A stretch of DNA of 64,000 nucleotides from Burkholderiaceae bacterium (GTDB lineage Bacteria; Pseudomonadota; Gammaproteobacteria; Burkholderiales; Burkholderiaceae_C), in contig JAFMFB010000003.1 in the NCBI GenBank assembly GCA_017856435.1, forward strand, positions 27,234-91,233. The letters run 5' to 3'. Under the pieces are notes generated by a model. That model was not told the DNA's origin and did not search any database. It saw only the letters and a list, made by a program, of their open reading frames with translations. Position numbers and translations under genes: made by a program. This document shows, piece after piece, positions 34,101-44,540 of the stretch (positions are counted from its first letter, which is position 1; each line of letters begins with the position of its first letter).

Positions 34101-35899
34101 GCCATGTCCGTGAAGTCCAGGATAGGCTGGCTGACTTCGAGTCGCATCGGTGGATTCACCTGGTTGATATCCAACAGGTTTGGCTTGGGTCCGATAAACG
34201 ACACCAGGGACATGACGATGGCTTCGCGGATCGGATCAATCGGCGGATTGGTCACCTGTGCAAACAACTGCTTGAAGTAGTTGTAGAGCGGCTTATTCTT
34301 GTCTGACAGGACAGCCAAGGGGCTGTCGTTGCCCATCGATCCAATTCCTTCCTCCCCATTGGCTGCCATGGGCGCCATCAGGAACTTGAGGTCTTCCTGC
34401 GTCATGCCAAACGCCTGTTGACGATCCAGCAGACTTTGCGATACATGTTCGAGGGCCGCCGAGGAAGACTCCTCAACCTGAGTCTTGCTGGTCGCCTCCC
34501 CTTCACCCGCTATGGGCTGGATCACATCATCAAGTCGGATTCGCAGGTTTTCGATCCACTGTTTATAGGGCTTGCTGTTGGCAAGGCTGGCTTTGAGTTC
34601 TTCGTCATCGATCATTCGTCCCTGCTCAAGATCGATCAGGAACATCTTGCCAGGCTGCAGGCGCCACTTGCGTACGATCTTGTTTTCAGGGACGGGCAGC
34701 ACCCCAGACTCCGAACCCATGATCACCAAATCATCGTCTGTAATGCAGTAACGCGATGGCCTCAGTCCATTGCGATCGAGGGTCGCTCCGATCTGCCGGC
34801 CGTCGGTGAAGACAATCGACGCGGGACCATCCCATGGTTCAAGCATGGCGGCGTGGTACTCGTAAAAGGCTCTGCGCCGTTCGTCCATGGTTGTATGCTG
34901 CTCCCATGGCTCGGGAATCATCATCATGACGGCCTGGCTGATCGGATAACCTGCCATGGTCAACAATTCCAGGCAGTTGTCGAATGTGGCTGTATCAGAT
35001 TGGTCGGCAAAACTGATCGGGTAGAGTTTCTTCAGGTCAGGTCCGAGCACCGGGGAAGACATCACCCCCTCGCGGGCCTTCATCCAGTTGTAGTTGCCCT
35101 TGACCGTATTGATTTCTCCGTTGTGCGCAACATAACGGTAGGGATGGGCCAGCGGCCACTCTGGGAAAGTATTGGTCGAAAAGCGCTGATGGACCAGTCC
35201 CAGCGCTGAAATGCAGCGCTTGTCCTGAAGATCCAGGTAATAGGTACCCACCTGATCGGCCAGCAGCAGTCCCTTGTAGATGACCGTGCGGCTCGACATG
35301 CTAGGCACATAGTATTCCTTGCTGTGCTTTAGCTTAAGACCCTGAATCGATGCGCTGGCTGTCTTGCGGATGACAAAGAGCTTGCGCTCAAGGGCGTCCT
35401 GCACAATGACATCGTTGCCACGCCCGATAAAGACTTGCCTGAGCACTGGTTCTTTTTCACGTACCGTGGGTGACATGGGCATGTCGCGGTTGATCGGAAC
35501 ATCGCGCCAACCGAGCAAGACTTGCCCCTCGGTTTTGATGGCCCGCTCCATCTCTTGCTCACACGCCAGTCTTGAGGCATGCTCTTTTGGCAGGAAAATC
35601 ATCCCGACGCCGTATTCACCAGGTGGCGGCAACTCCACACCCTGTTTGGCCATCTCTTCCCGATAAAGCCCATCAGGAATTTGAATCAGGATGCCGGCAC
35701 CATCGCCCATCAGCTTGTCGGCGCCCACCGCACCCCGATGGTCGAGGTTTTCCAGAATTTTCAGCGCGCCGCTGACAATTTCGTGGGTCTTGGTGCCTTT
35801 GATGTGGGCAACAAAGCCAACCCCACAAGCATCATGCTCATTGTGGTTGGCATAAAGACCATTGTTTTGCAGATAGGAAATTTCGGCAGCCGTCGTCAT
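31145..35899 (-). CDS. gltB: Glutamate synthase large subunit GltB
   Basis: 1584 aa; [14 protein letters not shown]-terminus; [32 protein letters not shown]. Confidence 0.98.
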   Translation of the reverse strand: MTTAAEISYLQNNGLYANHNEHDACGVGFVAHIKGTKTHEIVSGALKILENLDHRGAVGADKLMGDGAGILIQIPDGLYREEMAKQGVELPPPGEYGVGMIFLPKEHASRLACEQEMERAIKTEGQVLLGWRDVPINRDMPMSPTVREKEPVLRQVFIGRGNDVIVQDALERKLFVIRKTASASIQGLKLKHSKEYYVPSMSSRTVIYKGLLLADQVGTYYLDLQDKRCISALGLVHQRFSTNTFPEWPLAHPYRYVAHNGEINTVKGNYNWMKAREGVMSSPVLGPDLKKLYPISFADQSDTATFDNCLELLTMAGYPISQAVMMMIPEPWEQHTTMDERRRAFYEYHAAMLEPWDGPASIVFTDGRQIGATLDRNGLRPSRYCITDDDLVIMGSESGVLPVPENKIVRKWRLQPGKMFLIDLEQGRMIDDEELKASLANSKPYKQWIENLRIRLDDVIQPIAGEGEATSKTQVEESSSAALEHVSQSLLDRQQAFGMTQEDLKFLMAPMAANGEEGIGSMGNDSPLAVLSDKNKPLYNYFKQLFAQVTNPPIDPIREAIVMSLVSFIGPKPNLLDINQVNPPMRLEVSQPILDFTDMAKLRNIAATTQGKFRSYTLDITYPLAWGHEGVEAKLASLCAEAVDAIKGNHNILIISDRSIAAGQVAIPALLALSAIHQHLVREGLRTTAGLVVETGTAREVHHFAVLAGYGAEAVHPYLALETLEALHKNLPGNLGADKAIYNYIKAVGKGLSKIMSKMGVSTYMSYCGAQLFEAIGINSETVSKYFTGTPSRVEGIGVFEIAEEAIRMHKAAFGQDPVLANMLDAGGEYAWRTRGEEHMWTPDAIAKLQHSTRANNFSTYKEYAQIINDQSQRQMTLRGLFEFKVDPSKAISIDEVEPASEIVKRFATGAMSLGSISTEAHATLAIAMNRIGGKSNTGEGGEDPARYRNELKGIVIKKGESLKSVIGDEQVEVDIPLQDGDSLRSKIKQVASGRFGVTADYLVSSDQIQIKMAQGAKPGEGGQLPGGKVSDYIGKLRHSVPGVGLISPPPHHDIYSIEDLAQLIHDLKNVAPHASVSVKLVSEIGVGTIAAGVAKCKSDHLVIAGHDGGTGASPWSSIKHAGSPWEIGLAETQQTLVLNRLRGRIRVQVDGQIKTGRDVAIGALLGADEFGFATAPLVVEGCIMMRKCHLNTCPVGVATQDPLLRKKFSGKPEHVVNYFFFIAEEVRQIMAQLGIRKFDQMIGRMDLLDMRQGIEHWKSSGLDFSRLLAQPIVPADVPRLHVAEQDHGLDKALDQVLIQKSRAALEKGEKVHFMEAARNVNRSVGAMLSGALTKLHPEGLPDDTIRIQLEGTGGQSFGAFLAKGITLYLIGDANDYTGKGLSGGRVVVRPSIDFRGISTNNIIVGNTVMFGATTGEAFFGGVAGERFAVRLSGATTVVEGTGDHGCEYMTGGTVAVLGKTGRNFAAGMSGGIAYVYDEDGRFAERCNTAMVSLEKVLPASEQEAQVDRAVWHRGQADEVQLKKLLEDHNRWTGSKRARDLLDNWAQVRTKFVKVFPNEYKRALGEISAKNAKRTPKKEAATAK

Positions 35900-35931
35900 G
35901 GCCTGCTCCTAGGTTTAAGAGGGGGGAGGCA

Positions 35932-35960
35932 AGCATAGTCGATCGCCCCAGAACTGCCAA
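35932..35960 (-). promoter_or_regulatory. Candidate sigma70 promoter of gltB
   Basis: Minus strand TTGGCA (35960-35955), 17-bp spacer, TATGCT (35937-35932), upstream of gltB ATG 35899. Confidence 0.5.
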
Positions 35961-35967
35961 GCAAAAT

Positions 35968-36829
35968 AAATTGGGGTCAGATTCTAATTTTATTAAAATC
36001 AAACCAAATTGAATTTAATTAGGGACAGATTAAAAAAGATTAACTTTGGCCGTCATCAAGCCGCATAGGACTAGCTCGGTTGCTTCTGTGAGGTTTTGGG
36101 CCGACCAGGTGGCAAGGGGTTGACCCGTCGTTGCGTCAGTCCCTGGAGCTCACGTATAAACTTTGGATCTCCCAAGGCCCAGCCGTGAAGCACCGATTCC
36201 GTCAATCTGGCCTGCTGATTGGCACTGAGTCCGCCGTTGACCAACTGCTTGTAGGCCACTTCACGGGCAAAGGGTGTATTGCCCATCGACCAATAGAGAG
36301 AGGGTGGCGTGATCAGTCGGTCGTGGCTCAAACCGGCGTAGTGTCCATAACTCGACCAGATGAAACCCTGGGCATGTTCAACCAGCCCGGCGCGCACCGG
36401 ATTGAGATCGATGTAGGCCATACATTTCAGCAGGTAGGCCTCACTGTCGATCAGGTTGGATCTGTAGCGTCCCTCCCAGAGAGTTCCGCTACGCACATGA
36501 CGGTTGTTGAAATAACGGACATAGCGCCTTCCCACGGACTGCATGAACTTGGGCAGGGAATCATTTTGCTGTGGCGTCACCAGAAGATGAAAATGATTGT
36601 CCATCAGGACATAAGCATGGACCGCCACCTGGCTGGCTAGCGAGTACTCATGCAAAAGTGCGAGCATAAAGCGTCGATCAGCCTCGTCCAGAAAAATCTG
36701 CTGCCGGTTGTTCCCCCTCTGTATGACATGGTGCGGGTAATCGGCAACTGTAAGTCTGGGCAGGCGAGCCATGTTCAGCAAGTTCGAAGTGAAACAAATG
36801 GAATGTTAAATGTTATCTGACCCCAATTT
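35968..36829 (-). mobile_element. RAYT/IS200-like element bounded by a 15-bp perfect inverted repeat
   Basis: AAATTGGGGTCAGAT at 35968-35982 and its exact reverse complement ATCTGACCCCAATTT at 36815-36829 flank a Y1 transposase gene. Confidence 0.8.
36071..36781 (-). CDS. REP-associated tyrosine transposase (Y1_Tnp family)
   Basis: 236 aa; HHVIQRGNNRQQIFLDEADRRFML, HUH motif YVLMDNHFHLLVTP, GTLWEGRYRSNLIDSEAYLLKCMAYIDLNPVRAGL. Confidence 0.93.
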   Translation of the reverse strand: MLNMARLPRLTVADYPHHVIQRGNNRQQIFLDEADRRFMLALLHEYSLASQVAVHAYVLMDNHFHLLVTPQQNDSLPKFMQSVGRRYVRYFNNRHVRSGTLWEGRYRSNLIDSEAYLLKCMAYIDLNPVRAGLVEHAQGFIWSSYGHYAGLSHDRLITPPSLYWSMGNTPFAREVAYKQLVNGGLSANQQARLTESVLHGWALGDPKFIRELQGLTQRRVNPLPPGRPKTSQKQPS

Positions 36830-37729
36830 GGTTGAATGATCCAAAAACGCAAACCGGCTCTGAATCAGCGATTCCAGACCAAACTCTTTCAGAATGGCTC
36901 GTAGCCGCTGGGCGGCTGAATATTTTTTCTGGCCGCTATACCGCGCAAGAATCAACTCGTTTTTCAGGCTGTGCTCCCATCCCACCAGCTCGGTCACCGT
37001 GACCTGGTAACCGCAAGCCTCAAGATAAAGGCAGCGCAGCACGTTGGTAATCTGACTTCCCAGTTCACGGGTGTGCAGAGGGTGTCGCCAAAGCTCGGCC
37101 AGCGGAGTCCTGGAAAGGGACAAGGCCTTACCAGAATTGAGCACCCGCGCCACCTCTGCCTGACAACATGGCACGATCACGATGTAGCGAGCATGCTTGC
37201 GCAGACCGAATGTGATCGCGTCATCGGTGGCGGTATCGCATGCATGCAAGGCCGTCACAAGGTCAACTTGCTCTGGCAGTTGATTGGATTGCAGTGAATC
37301 CGCAACGCTCAGGTTAAGAAACGCCATACGATCAAAACCCAGTTTCTCCGCCAGTTGCACAGACTTTTGCACCAATTCATTTCGGGTCTCGATGCCGAAA
37401 ATACGGCCCCAGGCTCTGGACTTGAAAAAAAGGTCGTAAATGATGAAGCCCAGGTAGGATTTACCAGCCCCATGATCTGCCAGCGTGATCTCAGCCGTTG
37501 CACCTGGGGATTGCGCCTCAAGCTCCAGCAAACACTTTTCAATAAATTGGTAGAGGTGAAATACCTGCTTGAGTTTGCGCCGTGAGTCCTGATTCAGCGC
37601 ACCCTCGCGGGTCAGGATGTGAAGCTCTTTGAGCAATTCCACCGATTGGCCGGGTCGCAGTTCCGGTAGAACATCGCTCAAGGTAGAAGCTTTTTGAGGT
37701 TGGCCCGAACTAGCCATATTTTTTCTCAT
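36806..37729 (-). CDS. Class I SAM-dependent methyltransferase (Methyltransf_32 / METTL25-TRMT13-like)
   Basis: Start MRKNMASSG at 37729 gives an ATGA overlap with the MFS gene. ITLADHGAGKSYLGFIIYDLFF, ALHACDTATDDAI, IVPCCQAEVARVL. ORF track extends to 37888. Confidence 0.75.
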   Translation of the reverse strand: MRKNMASSGQPQKASTLSDVLPELRPGQSVELLKELHILTREGALNQDSRRKLKQVFHLYQFIEKCLLELEAQSPGATAEITLADHGAGKSYLGFIIYDLFFKSRAWGRIFGIETRNELVQKSVQLAEKLGFDRMAFLNLSVADSLQSNQLPEQVDLVTALHACDTATDDAITFGLRKHARYIVIVPCCQAEVARVLNSGKALSLSRTPLAELWRHPLHTRELGSQITNVLRCLYLEACGYQVTVTELVGWEHSLKNELILARYSGQKKYSAAQRLRAILKEFGLESLIQSRFAFLDHSTKLGSDNI

Positions 37730-38928
37730 CCCACGCGCCGTCCTATTTTGTGGGCTAGGCCCAATCCAATCAGACAAAAACTGCATGTCACCCACCAAGT
37801 AGCCCGCCAGTCGCCCAGTGTGGCTGCTGCCAGCGCCACCAGCGGAGGCCCGGCAAATTGGCCCAGCGCTGACCATTGCTGCATCCACCCAACCGTTGTA
37901 GAAACCGTAAATTCACTGGGTGACATACGCACACTCAGTGCGAAGAGCGTAGCAGGCACCAGCCCCCCCACGATGGAGAACAAAAGGATAGAAAAAAATC
38001 TGGGCAACGGTCCCCATGGGCCGTTTGCAAAAGCCAGCATGGCGCCCAAGCCCATGGTGACAAAGCCCACATACAGCAGGGTTTGAGGAGAAATATCACG
38101 CGCCAATAGCCGTCCCGACATCAGGTTTCCAATGATGTTGGCCAATGCAACCAGCGCGGTCAGCAGTGCCGTGGTACTGCTGGGAAAACCGGCCTGCGCA
38201 TAAATTGTCGGCAAAAAACCGATGACTGCCAGCCACTGCGCCGAATAGGCAGCAAAAGTAAGGGCAGCCAGCCAGGGGCCTGAAGAGCGAAGCGTCAGCC
38301 AAAGCCGAGCCAGCCATAGGTTGACCCCGTCTTGCTGGAAGGTTGGTGCTTTGACGGCAACTGGCACGACCCGGATGACCCAGAACAGCATGCCAAAGCT
38401 CAGCGCGGCCAGACCCCACCACAAGGACTGCCAGCCTGCCCAGATAATCAAAGCCGGCCCCAGCAGAAGTGCCAATCCGGTGCCCAGCGGCATGTAGGCT
38501 CCCCACACGCCCATCATGATGCTCATGCGCTCAGGCCGAACCAGTTGACGAATCAGATTTGGCGCTGGCAAAACTACCAGCAAAAATCCAAGCCCCTCGA
38601 TTGCGCGCCAAATGAGCAGCCATTGCGGCTGTTTGGCACTGGCACCCAGCAATGAGCTGACCCCCAAAATCGACAAGCCGATCAACAGGCTGCGCCTGAG
38701 TCCAATTCCATCGGCCAGCAGCCCGATGAAAAGCCCGGCTGACATTCCGGCAAGCTGCACCAGCGACAATAGAAAGCCCGATTGCAACAAGCTGATCCCC
38801 AGTTCTTGCTGCAAAACCGGCAAGGCCGGCGGGAGCTTGCCAACGTGCAAGGCGGCACATACCCCCGCCAGGATCACAACCAGGGCCGGCTCGATAGAGG
38901 GGCCTTTTGCATGAGCCAGTGTTTTCAC
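37726..38928 (-). CDS. Major facilitator superfamily transporter (CynX/NimT-like)
   Basis: 400 aa, about 12 TM segments; 4-nt overlaps with both neighbours. Confidence 0.88.
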   Translation of the reverse strand: MKTLAHAKGPSIEPALVVILAGVCAALHVGKLPPALPVLQQELGISLLQSGFLLSLVQLAGMSAGLFIGLLADGIGLRRSLLIGLSILGVSSLLGASAKQPQWLLIWRAIEGLGFLLVVLPAPNLIRQLVRPERMSIMMGVWGAYMPLGTGLALLLGPALIIWAGWQSLWWGLAALSFGMLFWVIRVVPVAVKAPTFQQDGVNLWLARLWLTLRSSGPWLAALTFAAYSAQWLAVIGFLPTIYAQAGFPSSTTALLTALVALANIIGNLMSGRLLARDISPQTLLYVGFVTMGLGAMLAFANGPWGPLPRFFSILLFSIVGGLVPATLFALSVRMSPSEFTVSTTVGWMQQWSALGQFAGPPLVALAAATLGDWRATWWVTCSFCLIGLGLAHKIGRRVG

Positions 38929-40097
38929 AATAGCCTGCGTCCGGTCAGTCGTTCATGTTCTCGGGAGGCAAATCGATCGGTCATGCCTGCAATGTAGTCG
39001 GCCACCACGCGCGCTCCTGCCTGACTGTTGTCCGCCTGGTCCCTCACAGCATCCAGGCGCGCCGTAAAACCCGCCTGCATTTCCGATGGATCCAGTGCAT
39101 AGGCCTCAAACAGCTCGCAAACAATGTGCTTGGCCTGCTCTGATTTCTGCAACACCTGGGGATGGCGATACAGGTTGGCAAATAAAAAACGCTTCAATGT
39201 CACTGAGCGCTGCTGCATTTCCTGACTGAAGCCCACAAGAGGTGGCAGCTGACGAACCGCCGACAGGCTATCCGGCTCGGCTTTGCTCAGTGATGCCCTT
39301 GTCGTTTCGATCACATCGTAGACCATGGCGCTGAGCATACGGCGTATCACCTCATACAACTGCCGACGCATCTGCGAAGGCTGACTCAGGCCCGGATGCT
39401 GCTTCAATGTTTCGCGCCGATGGGATGCAAACAGGGGGACTTCCTCAAGCTGCTCCAGGCTGATCAGGCCCGAACGAATGCCGTCATCAATATCGTGTGC
39501 GTTGTAGGCAATTTCATCGGCCAGGTTGCACAGCTGCGCCTCCAGGCTGGGTTGTTGTCGATCCAGAAAGCGTCGTCCTAGACCATCGGGTTCTTCTTCT
39601 TCAAGTCGCCTTGCATTGTGCTGGGAGCAATGTTTGAGAATGCCTTCACGGGTTTCAAACGTCAGGTTGAGTCCGTCAAAAGCGGGGTAACGTTCCTCAA
39701 GATGGTCCACCACCCGCAAACTCTGCAAGTTGTGCTCAAAGCCCCCTTGATTCGCCATGCATTCATTGAGGGCGTCCTGGCCTGCATGCCCAAAGGGTGT
39801 ATGCCCCAGGTCGTGAGCCAATGCAATGGCCTCCACCAGATCTTCACTCAAGCCCAGGGGGCGGGCGATGGACCGGCCGAGCTGGGCAACCTCCAGTGAA
39901 TGCGTCAGACGGGTTCGAAACAGATCACCCTCGTGGTTGAGAAAAACCTGTGTCTTGTAGACCAGTCGCCGAAAGGCGGTGGAGTGAACAATCCTGTCAC
40001 GGTCACGTTGGTACTCGCTACGGGTGGGGGCCGGTTGCTCCAGGTAGCGACGACCGCGGGTTTTGGCCGGGTCGCAGGCATAGGGGGCAAGCGTCAT
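38925..40097 (-). CDS. dgt: Deoxyguanosinetriphosphate triphosphohydrolase
   Basis: 390 aa; RDRIVHSTAFRRLVYKTQVFLNHEGDLFRTRLTHSLEVAQLGRSIAR; HDLGHTPFGHAGQDALNE. Confidence 0.93.
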   Translation of the reverse strand: MTLAPYACDPAKTRGRRYLEQPAPTRSEYQRDRDRIVHSTAFRRLVYKTQVFLNHEGDLFRTRLTHSLEVAQLGRSIARPLGLSEDLVEAIALAHDLGHTPFGHAGQDALNECMANQGGFEHNLQSLRVVDHLEERYPAFDGLNLTFETREGILKHCSQHNARRLEEEEPDGLGRRFLDRQQPSLEAQLCNLADEIAYNAHDIDDGIRSGLISLEQLEEVPLFASHRRETLKQHPGLSQPSQMRRQLYEVIRRMLSAMVYDVIETTRASLSKAEPDSLSAVRQLPPLVGFSQEMQQRSVTLKRFLFANLYRHPQVLQKSEQAKHIVCELFEAYALDPSEMQAGFTARLDAVRDQADNSQAGARVVADYIAGMTDRFASREHERLTGRRLL

Positions 40098-40133
40098 TGA
40101 GTTTGCACTATCCCACAGCGAGCAGCGCCTGGC

Positions 40134-41255
40134 CTAGGGCTGGCAACAGGCATCAATGACTTCTGCAACCATGGCATCGGGGGCCGGCTGAACCACAGCC
40201 TTGCCCGGTTTCTGTAACACCACAAAGCGGATCTCACCTGCTTCGGCCTTTTTATCCACCCGCATAAGCTCCATGTAGCGCGCAGCGTTATCGCTTTGCG
40301 ACAACACCGGACCCACGACGGGGAGTCCGGCGCGCTTGAGCAGTTGCCTCAGGCGCGCTACGAAAGCGCCATCGACCAGACCTAGGCGTTGCGATAAGGT
40401 GGCTGCCATGACCATGCCACATCCCACCGCCTCACCATGCAGCCATTGGCCGTAGCCCAGTCCCGCCTCGATCGCATGGCCAAACGTATGGCCAAAGTTG
40501 AGTATGGCCCGGAGTCCAGACTCGCGCTCATCCTGCCCCACCACCTCCGCCTTGATCTGACAGCTGCGCTGCACCGCATGGGCCAGGGCAGCAGCATCAT
40601 GCTCCAGCAGGGCATCGACATGGGCCTCGATCCAATCGAAAAATTCCATGTCATAGATCGGGCCGTACTTGATGACCTCAGCCAGACCGGCGGCCATCTC
40701 TCGGCCGGGGAGTGTTTTGAGCGTGGCCAGGTCACACACCACACGCAAGGGCTGATAGAAAGCCCCGATCATGTTTTTTCCCATGGGGTGGTTGATGGCC
40801 GTTTTTCCACCTACTGATGAATCCACTTGAGCCAGCAAGGTGGTGGGCACCTGCACAAAGGGAACTCCGCGCATGTAGCAGGCGGCCGCGAATCCGGTCA
40901 TATCCCCAATCACCCCGCCTCCGAGGGCGAACAGTACGGTTTTTCGGTCACTGGTATTTTGAAGCAGGGCATCGAAAATCAGATTGAGCTGCTCCCAGTT
41001 TTTGTAGGCCTCGCCATCTGGCAGGGTCAAAACATGGATCTGCCTGAAATGATGCCTGAGAGCAGATTGCAGAGCGTCGGCATAAAGCGGCTTGACGGTG
41101 GTATTGGTCACGATCAAGGCCTGGGCGGCACGCGGCAGATCAGAATAACTGGAAGGCTCACCCAGAACCGAGTCACCGATCAGAATGGGATAGCTGCGCT
41201 CGCCCAGACTGATCTGTACTTGTGAAAAAAGCGTAGGAGAAGAAGGCGCTTGCAT
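40134..41255 (-). CDS. aroB: 3-dehydroquinate synthase
   Basis: 373 aa; [61 protein letters not shown]. Confidence 0.97.
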   Translation of the reverse strand: MQAPSSPTLFSQVQISLGERSYPILIGDSVLGEPSSYSDLPRAAQALIVTNTTVKPLYADALQSALRHHFRQIHVLTLPDGEAYKNWEQLNLIFDALLQNTSDRKTVLFALGGGVIGDMTGFAAACYMRGVPFVQVPTTLLAQVDSSVGGKTAINHPMGKNMIGAFYQPLRVVCDLATLKTLPGREMAAGLAEVIKYGPIYDMEFFDWIEAHVDALLEHDAAALAHAVQRSCQIKAEVVGQDERESGLRAILNFGHTFGHAIEAGLGYGQWLHGEAVGCGMVMAATLSQRLGLVDGAFVARLRQLLKRAGLPVVGPVLSQSDNAARYMELMRVDKKAEAGEIRFVVLQKPGKAVVQPAPDAMVAEVIDACCQP

Positions 41256-41265
41256 GGCCCTGAGT

Positions 41266-41814
41266 TTAGGTGATGCCAGATCCCACTGATTTAGGGTCAG
41301 ACTTGAACACCGCCAACTCCAGCTGCATAAGAATTTTGTTGACCAGATTCGCTACCGTCGGTCGGCCGGTTTCGATCACAAAATGAGCCGTTTCCCGGTA
41401 GAGGGGATCGCGTGCGGCAAACTGCTCCCGTAGCCGCGCAAGCGGATCGGCAACCTGCAACAGAGGGCGCTGGGTATCATGGCGCAGGCGCCGAAACAGC
41501 TCCTCTGGGCTGGATCGCAGATAGACCACCTTGGTTCGAGAATGCAGCCGTGAGCGGTTGTTGGACCGCAGCACAACCCCACCCCCCGTCGAGAGAATCC
41601 CTTCCCCGGTTTGGGTCAGTTCATCAATGACTTGTTCTTCCTTGTCTCGAAAAAGGTCCTCGCCTTCGGCCTCGAAGAAAGCTCGGATCGAACAGCCCAG
41701 ACGCTGCTCCAGAATATGGTCCGAATCAAGGAAGGCAACCTGCAGGCGCCGTGCCAACTGTCGGCCAACCGTTGTCTTGCCCGAGCCAGCCAGTCCAATG
41801 AGTGTGACTATCAA
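41266..41814 (-). CDS. aroK: Shikimate kinase
   Basis: 182 aa; [43 protein letters not shown]. Confidence 0.96.
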   Translation of the reverse strand: MIVTLIGLAGSGKTTVGRQLARRLQVAFLDSDHILEQRLGCSIRAFFEAEGEDLFRDKEEQVIDELTQTGEGILSTGGGVVLRSNNRSRLHSRTKVVYLRSSPEELFRRLRHDTQRPLLQVADPLARLREQFAARDPLYRETAHFVIETGRPTVANLVNKILMQLELAVFKSDPKSVGSGIT

Positions 41815-41850
41815 ACGCTTTCCTGAAGATGCATGTAATAGGGAGCCTCT

Positions 41851-44007
41851 CTAGCGCAAACCTGCCTTGTCAACAACCGTTTTGGGCGTAATGAAGACCA
41901 GCATCTCCTTTTTAATGGACTTTTTGTTACGAGACTTGAAGAGGTGGCCCATCACCGGCAAATCGCCAAAAAATGGGACTTTGGTTTCCTGATCCGTCTC
42001 GTCCATGGTAAAAATTCCACCAATCACGACCGTGCCGCCATTTTCCACAAGGACCTGTGTCTGCACATGCTTGGTATCAATTGCAAATCCAGCGGGTGTG
42101 GTTTGACCCACCGTATCCTTGTTGACATCAAGATCCAGAATTATGCCGCCCTCGGGGGTGATCTGGGGCGTCACTTCCAACTTCAGGTTGGCTTTGCGAA
42201 AGGCCACCGAGGTCGCACCACTGGCTGTCGCCATCTGGTAAGGCAGCTCGGTACCCTGCTCGATCAACGCCTTGGTTTTGTCAGCGGTGACCACGCGCGG
42301 GCTTGATACCACCTTGCCCTTGTTGTCAGCCTCCAGGGCTGAGATTTCCAGATTCAGGAAACGGGCAGCGCCCTCACCAAAGATGGAGACGGCGAATGCC
42401 GGCGCATTGGCGCCGGTGGGAACCAGGGCTGACACCCCTGAGGGAAAGGCCGCAGGCATGTTCAGAAAACTGCCAGCAGCCACACCGGCAGTGGTGGCGC
42501 TGTATGACCCCCCGAACTGCACCCCCCCCGAAGTGGCAGCAGTGGCTGGCCCGCCCCCCCCCAAACGAACACCCAGCGCCTTACCAAAGGAATCATCCGC
42601 CTCCACAATGCGTGCCTCGATCAGGACCTGCCGCACCGGCACATCCAACTTGATAATCAATTGGCGCACCTGTTCGATCTTGCTAGGAATATCGGTCACG
42701 AAAAGCTGGTTGGTCCGCACTTCCGGTATCACGCTGCCACGAATGCTGAGAATGCGGCCGGTTGGCGGCGCAGCACCGCCGGGAACTGGCGCTGGAGCCA
42801 TCGGCGCTGCACCGGGTATGGCAACACCCATCAGCTGGCGGGCCACTTCTACGGCCTTGGCATAGTTCAGTTGGAAAGATTGGGTTTGCACAGCCTCCAG
42901 CCCCTCAAGGGCCACACGCGACTCCCGCTCAAGCTTTTCCTTGGCCAGGATTTCTTCATTGGGCGCAATCCAGAGCACATTGCCCGACTTACGCACCCCC
43001 AAGCCTTTGGCACGAAGGATGATGTCCATGGCCTGGTCCCAAGGGACATCCTGCAGGCGCAAGGTAACCGATCCAGCGACCGAATCAGAAGTCACTACAT
43101 TCAAACCTGTGAAATCGGCAAACACCTGCAACAGGGATCGGATTTCAATGCTTTGAAAGTTGAGGGACAATTTTTGCCCAGTAAACCCTACCCCGGGGCT
43201 GAGCTTGGTGGGGTCTGGCCGCAGCGGCTTAACTTCAACCACAAACTGATCATCACTCTGGTAAGCGCTGTGCTCCCACTGCCCCTTTGGTTCGATCACC
43301 AGCCGCACACGGTCGCCTGCCTGGAAGGCACTGACGGTCTGCACGGGTGTGCCGAAATCGGACACATCCATGCGACGGCGTAGTCCCTCAGGTAGGCTGG
43401 CTCCGGGAAACTCAACCACCAAGGTTTGACCTTGCTGCTGGAGGCCGGCGCCAGACTGGGCACTGGGAAGGCTCACAATGATCCGCCCAGCGCCGTCAAC
43501 ATTACGTCGAAAATCAATATCTTTCAGCGCCTGGGATGTACCCTGAGTACTGGCCTGCACCGCAGGGGCTGTCGAACTGGCCCTGGTCGCGGTCACGCCA
43601 GTGGCGGACTCCAAGAAAACCAGCACCGATTTGCCCTGCAATTGGGTTTTGTATCCGGCTGCCTGCTTGAGGTTGAGCACCACCCGGGTTCGATCGCCCG
43701 CCTGAACGACAGTGACGGTTCGCAAATTACCCTGATTGACCTCCACCGTCGACCGCGGCAGAGAACTGATAACACCCGGGAAATCCAGCGCGATCCGGGC
43801 CGGTGACTGAATGGCAAATCCGGTGGGTTGCGCCGTCAGTTCTTGGCTCAGATCTATCTTGAGGACTTCGCTGCCACCTTGTACATTGCCCGTGACCGCC
43901 TCAATCGAATTCTGAGCAAAGGCAGGCCAAAGCATCAGACCAAGACATGCGGCCAAGACGCTCTTCCAGTGTCCCAAGCCCTTCCAACTGGGTCTGTTGC
44001 TCTTCAT
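41851..44007 (-). CDS. pilQ: Type IV pilus secretin PilQ
   Basis: Start trimmed to MKSNRPSWKG (44007). AMIN domains; secretin C-terminus VVSSPRVVTADKTKALIEQGTELPY...GGTVVIGGIF. Confidence 0.95.
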   Translation of the reverse strand: MKSNRPSWKGLGHWKSVLAACLGLMLWPAFAQNSIEAVTGNVQGGSEVLKIDLSQELTAQPTGFAIQSPARIALDFPGVISSLPRSTVEVNQGNLRTVTVVQAGDRTRVVLNLKQAAGYKTQLQGKSVLVFLESATGVTATRASSTAPAVQASTQGTSQALKDIDFRRNVDGAGRIIVSLPSAQSGAGLQQQGQTLVVEFPGASLPEGLRRRMDVSDFGTPVQTVSAFQAGDRVRLVIEPKGQWEHSAYQSDDQFVVEVKPLRPDPTKLSPGVGFTGQKLSLNFQSIEIRSLLQVFADFTGLNVVTSDSVAGSVTLRLQDVPWDQAMDIILRAKGLGVRKSGNVLWIAPNEEILAKEKLERESRVALEGLEAVQTQSFQLNYAKAVEVARQLMGVAIPGAAPMAPAPVPGGAAPPTGRILSIRGSVIPEVRTNQLFVTDIPSKIEQVRQLIIKLDVPVRQVLIEARIVEADDSFGKALGVRLGGGGPATAATSGGVQFGGSYSATTAGVAAGSFLNMPAAFPSGVSALVPTGANAPAFAVSIFGEGAARFLNLEISALEADNKGKVVSSPRVVTADKTKALIEQGTELPYQMATASGATSVAFRKANLKLEVTPQITPEGGIILDLDVNKDTVGQTTPAGFAIDTKHVQTQVLVENGGTVVIGGIFTMDETDQETKVPFFGDLPVMGHLFKSRNKKSIKKEMLVFITPKTVVDKAGLR

Positions 44008-44540
44008 TTCGTCTTCTCCTGCAATTGAAGCGAGGCAGGACGCTCCACCCACTCGCCTGCGGCATCCTGCACAATTTCTCGAACAGTCAGTTCGCTCTCG
44101 GTAATTTTGATGACCCGGCCGTAATTTTTCCCCATGTAGTTACCAACCCGCACTTGATAAAGCAACCTGTCGGCCAGGATTAATGCCATGGGTTGACCCT
44201 GCTTGGATACACTGCCGACCATGGTCATGGCATCGAGGGGAAATGCTTCTAATGGCTCCTTGCGGCGTTTGATTTCCGGTGCCAGCAAAGGGTCCGACTC
44301 CAACTGAGATGCTGAACGGCGCAAAACCATATTCAGCTTTTCCTTGCCAAACGGATCGGGCAGGTTTGCCGCCTCATAGGGCTCAGGCTGGAAGGGCTTT
44401 GGAATTGGCAATGGGGTGATGCGAGCCTTGACCTGCAGGCGTTGCTCTGCCATCCAGTTTCTTAACTTTTCTTCGTCATTGACACTGCACCCGCTGGTCA
44501 TTAGCAGCAAGCCGAGCAGGGGTAGCAAGGCTAGTTTCAC
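44004..44540 (-). CDS. pilP: Type IV pilus lipoprotein PilP
   Basis: 178 aa; lipobox MTSGCSV; VRVGNYMGKNYGRVIKITESELTVREIVQDAAGEWVERPASL. Confidence 0.94.
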   Translation of the reverse strand: MKLALLPLLGLLLMTSGCSVNDEEKLRNWMAEQRLQVKARITPLPIPKPFQPEPYEAANLPDPFGKEKLNMVLRRSASQLESDPLLAPEIKRRKEPLEAFPLDAMTMVGSVSKQGQPMALILADRLLYQVRVGNYMGKNYGRVIKITESELTVREIVQDAAGEWVERPASLQLQEKTK

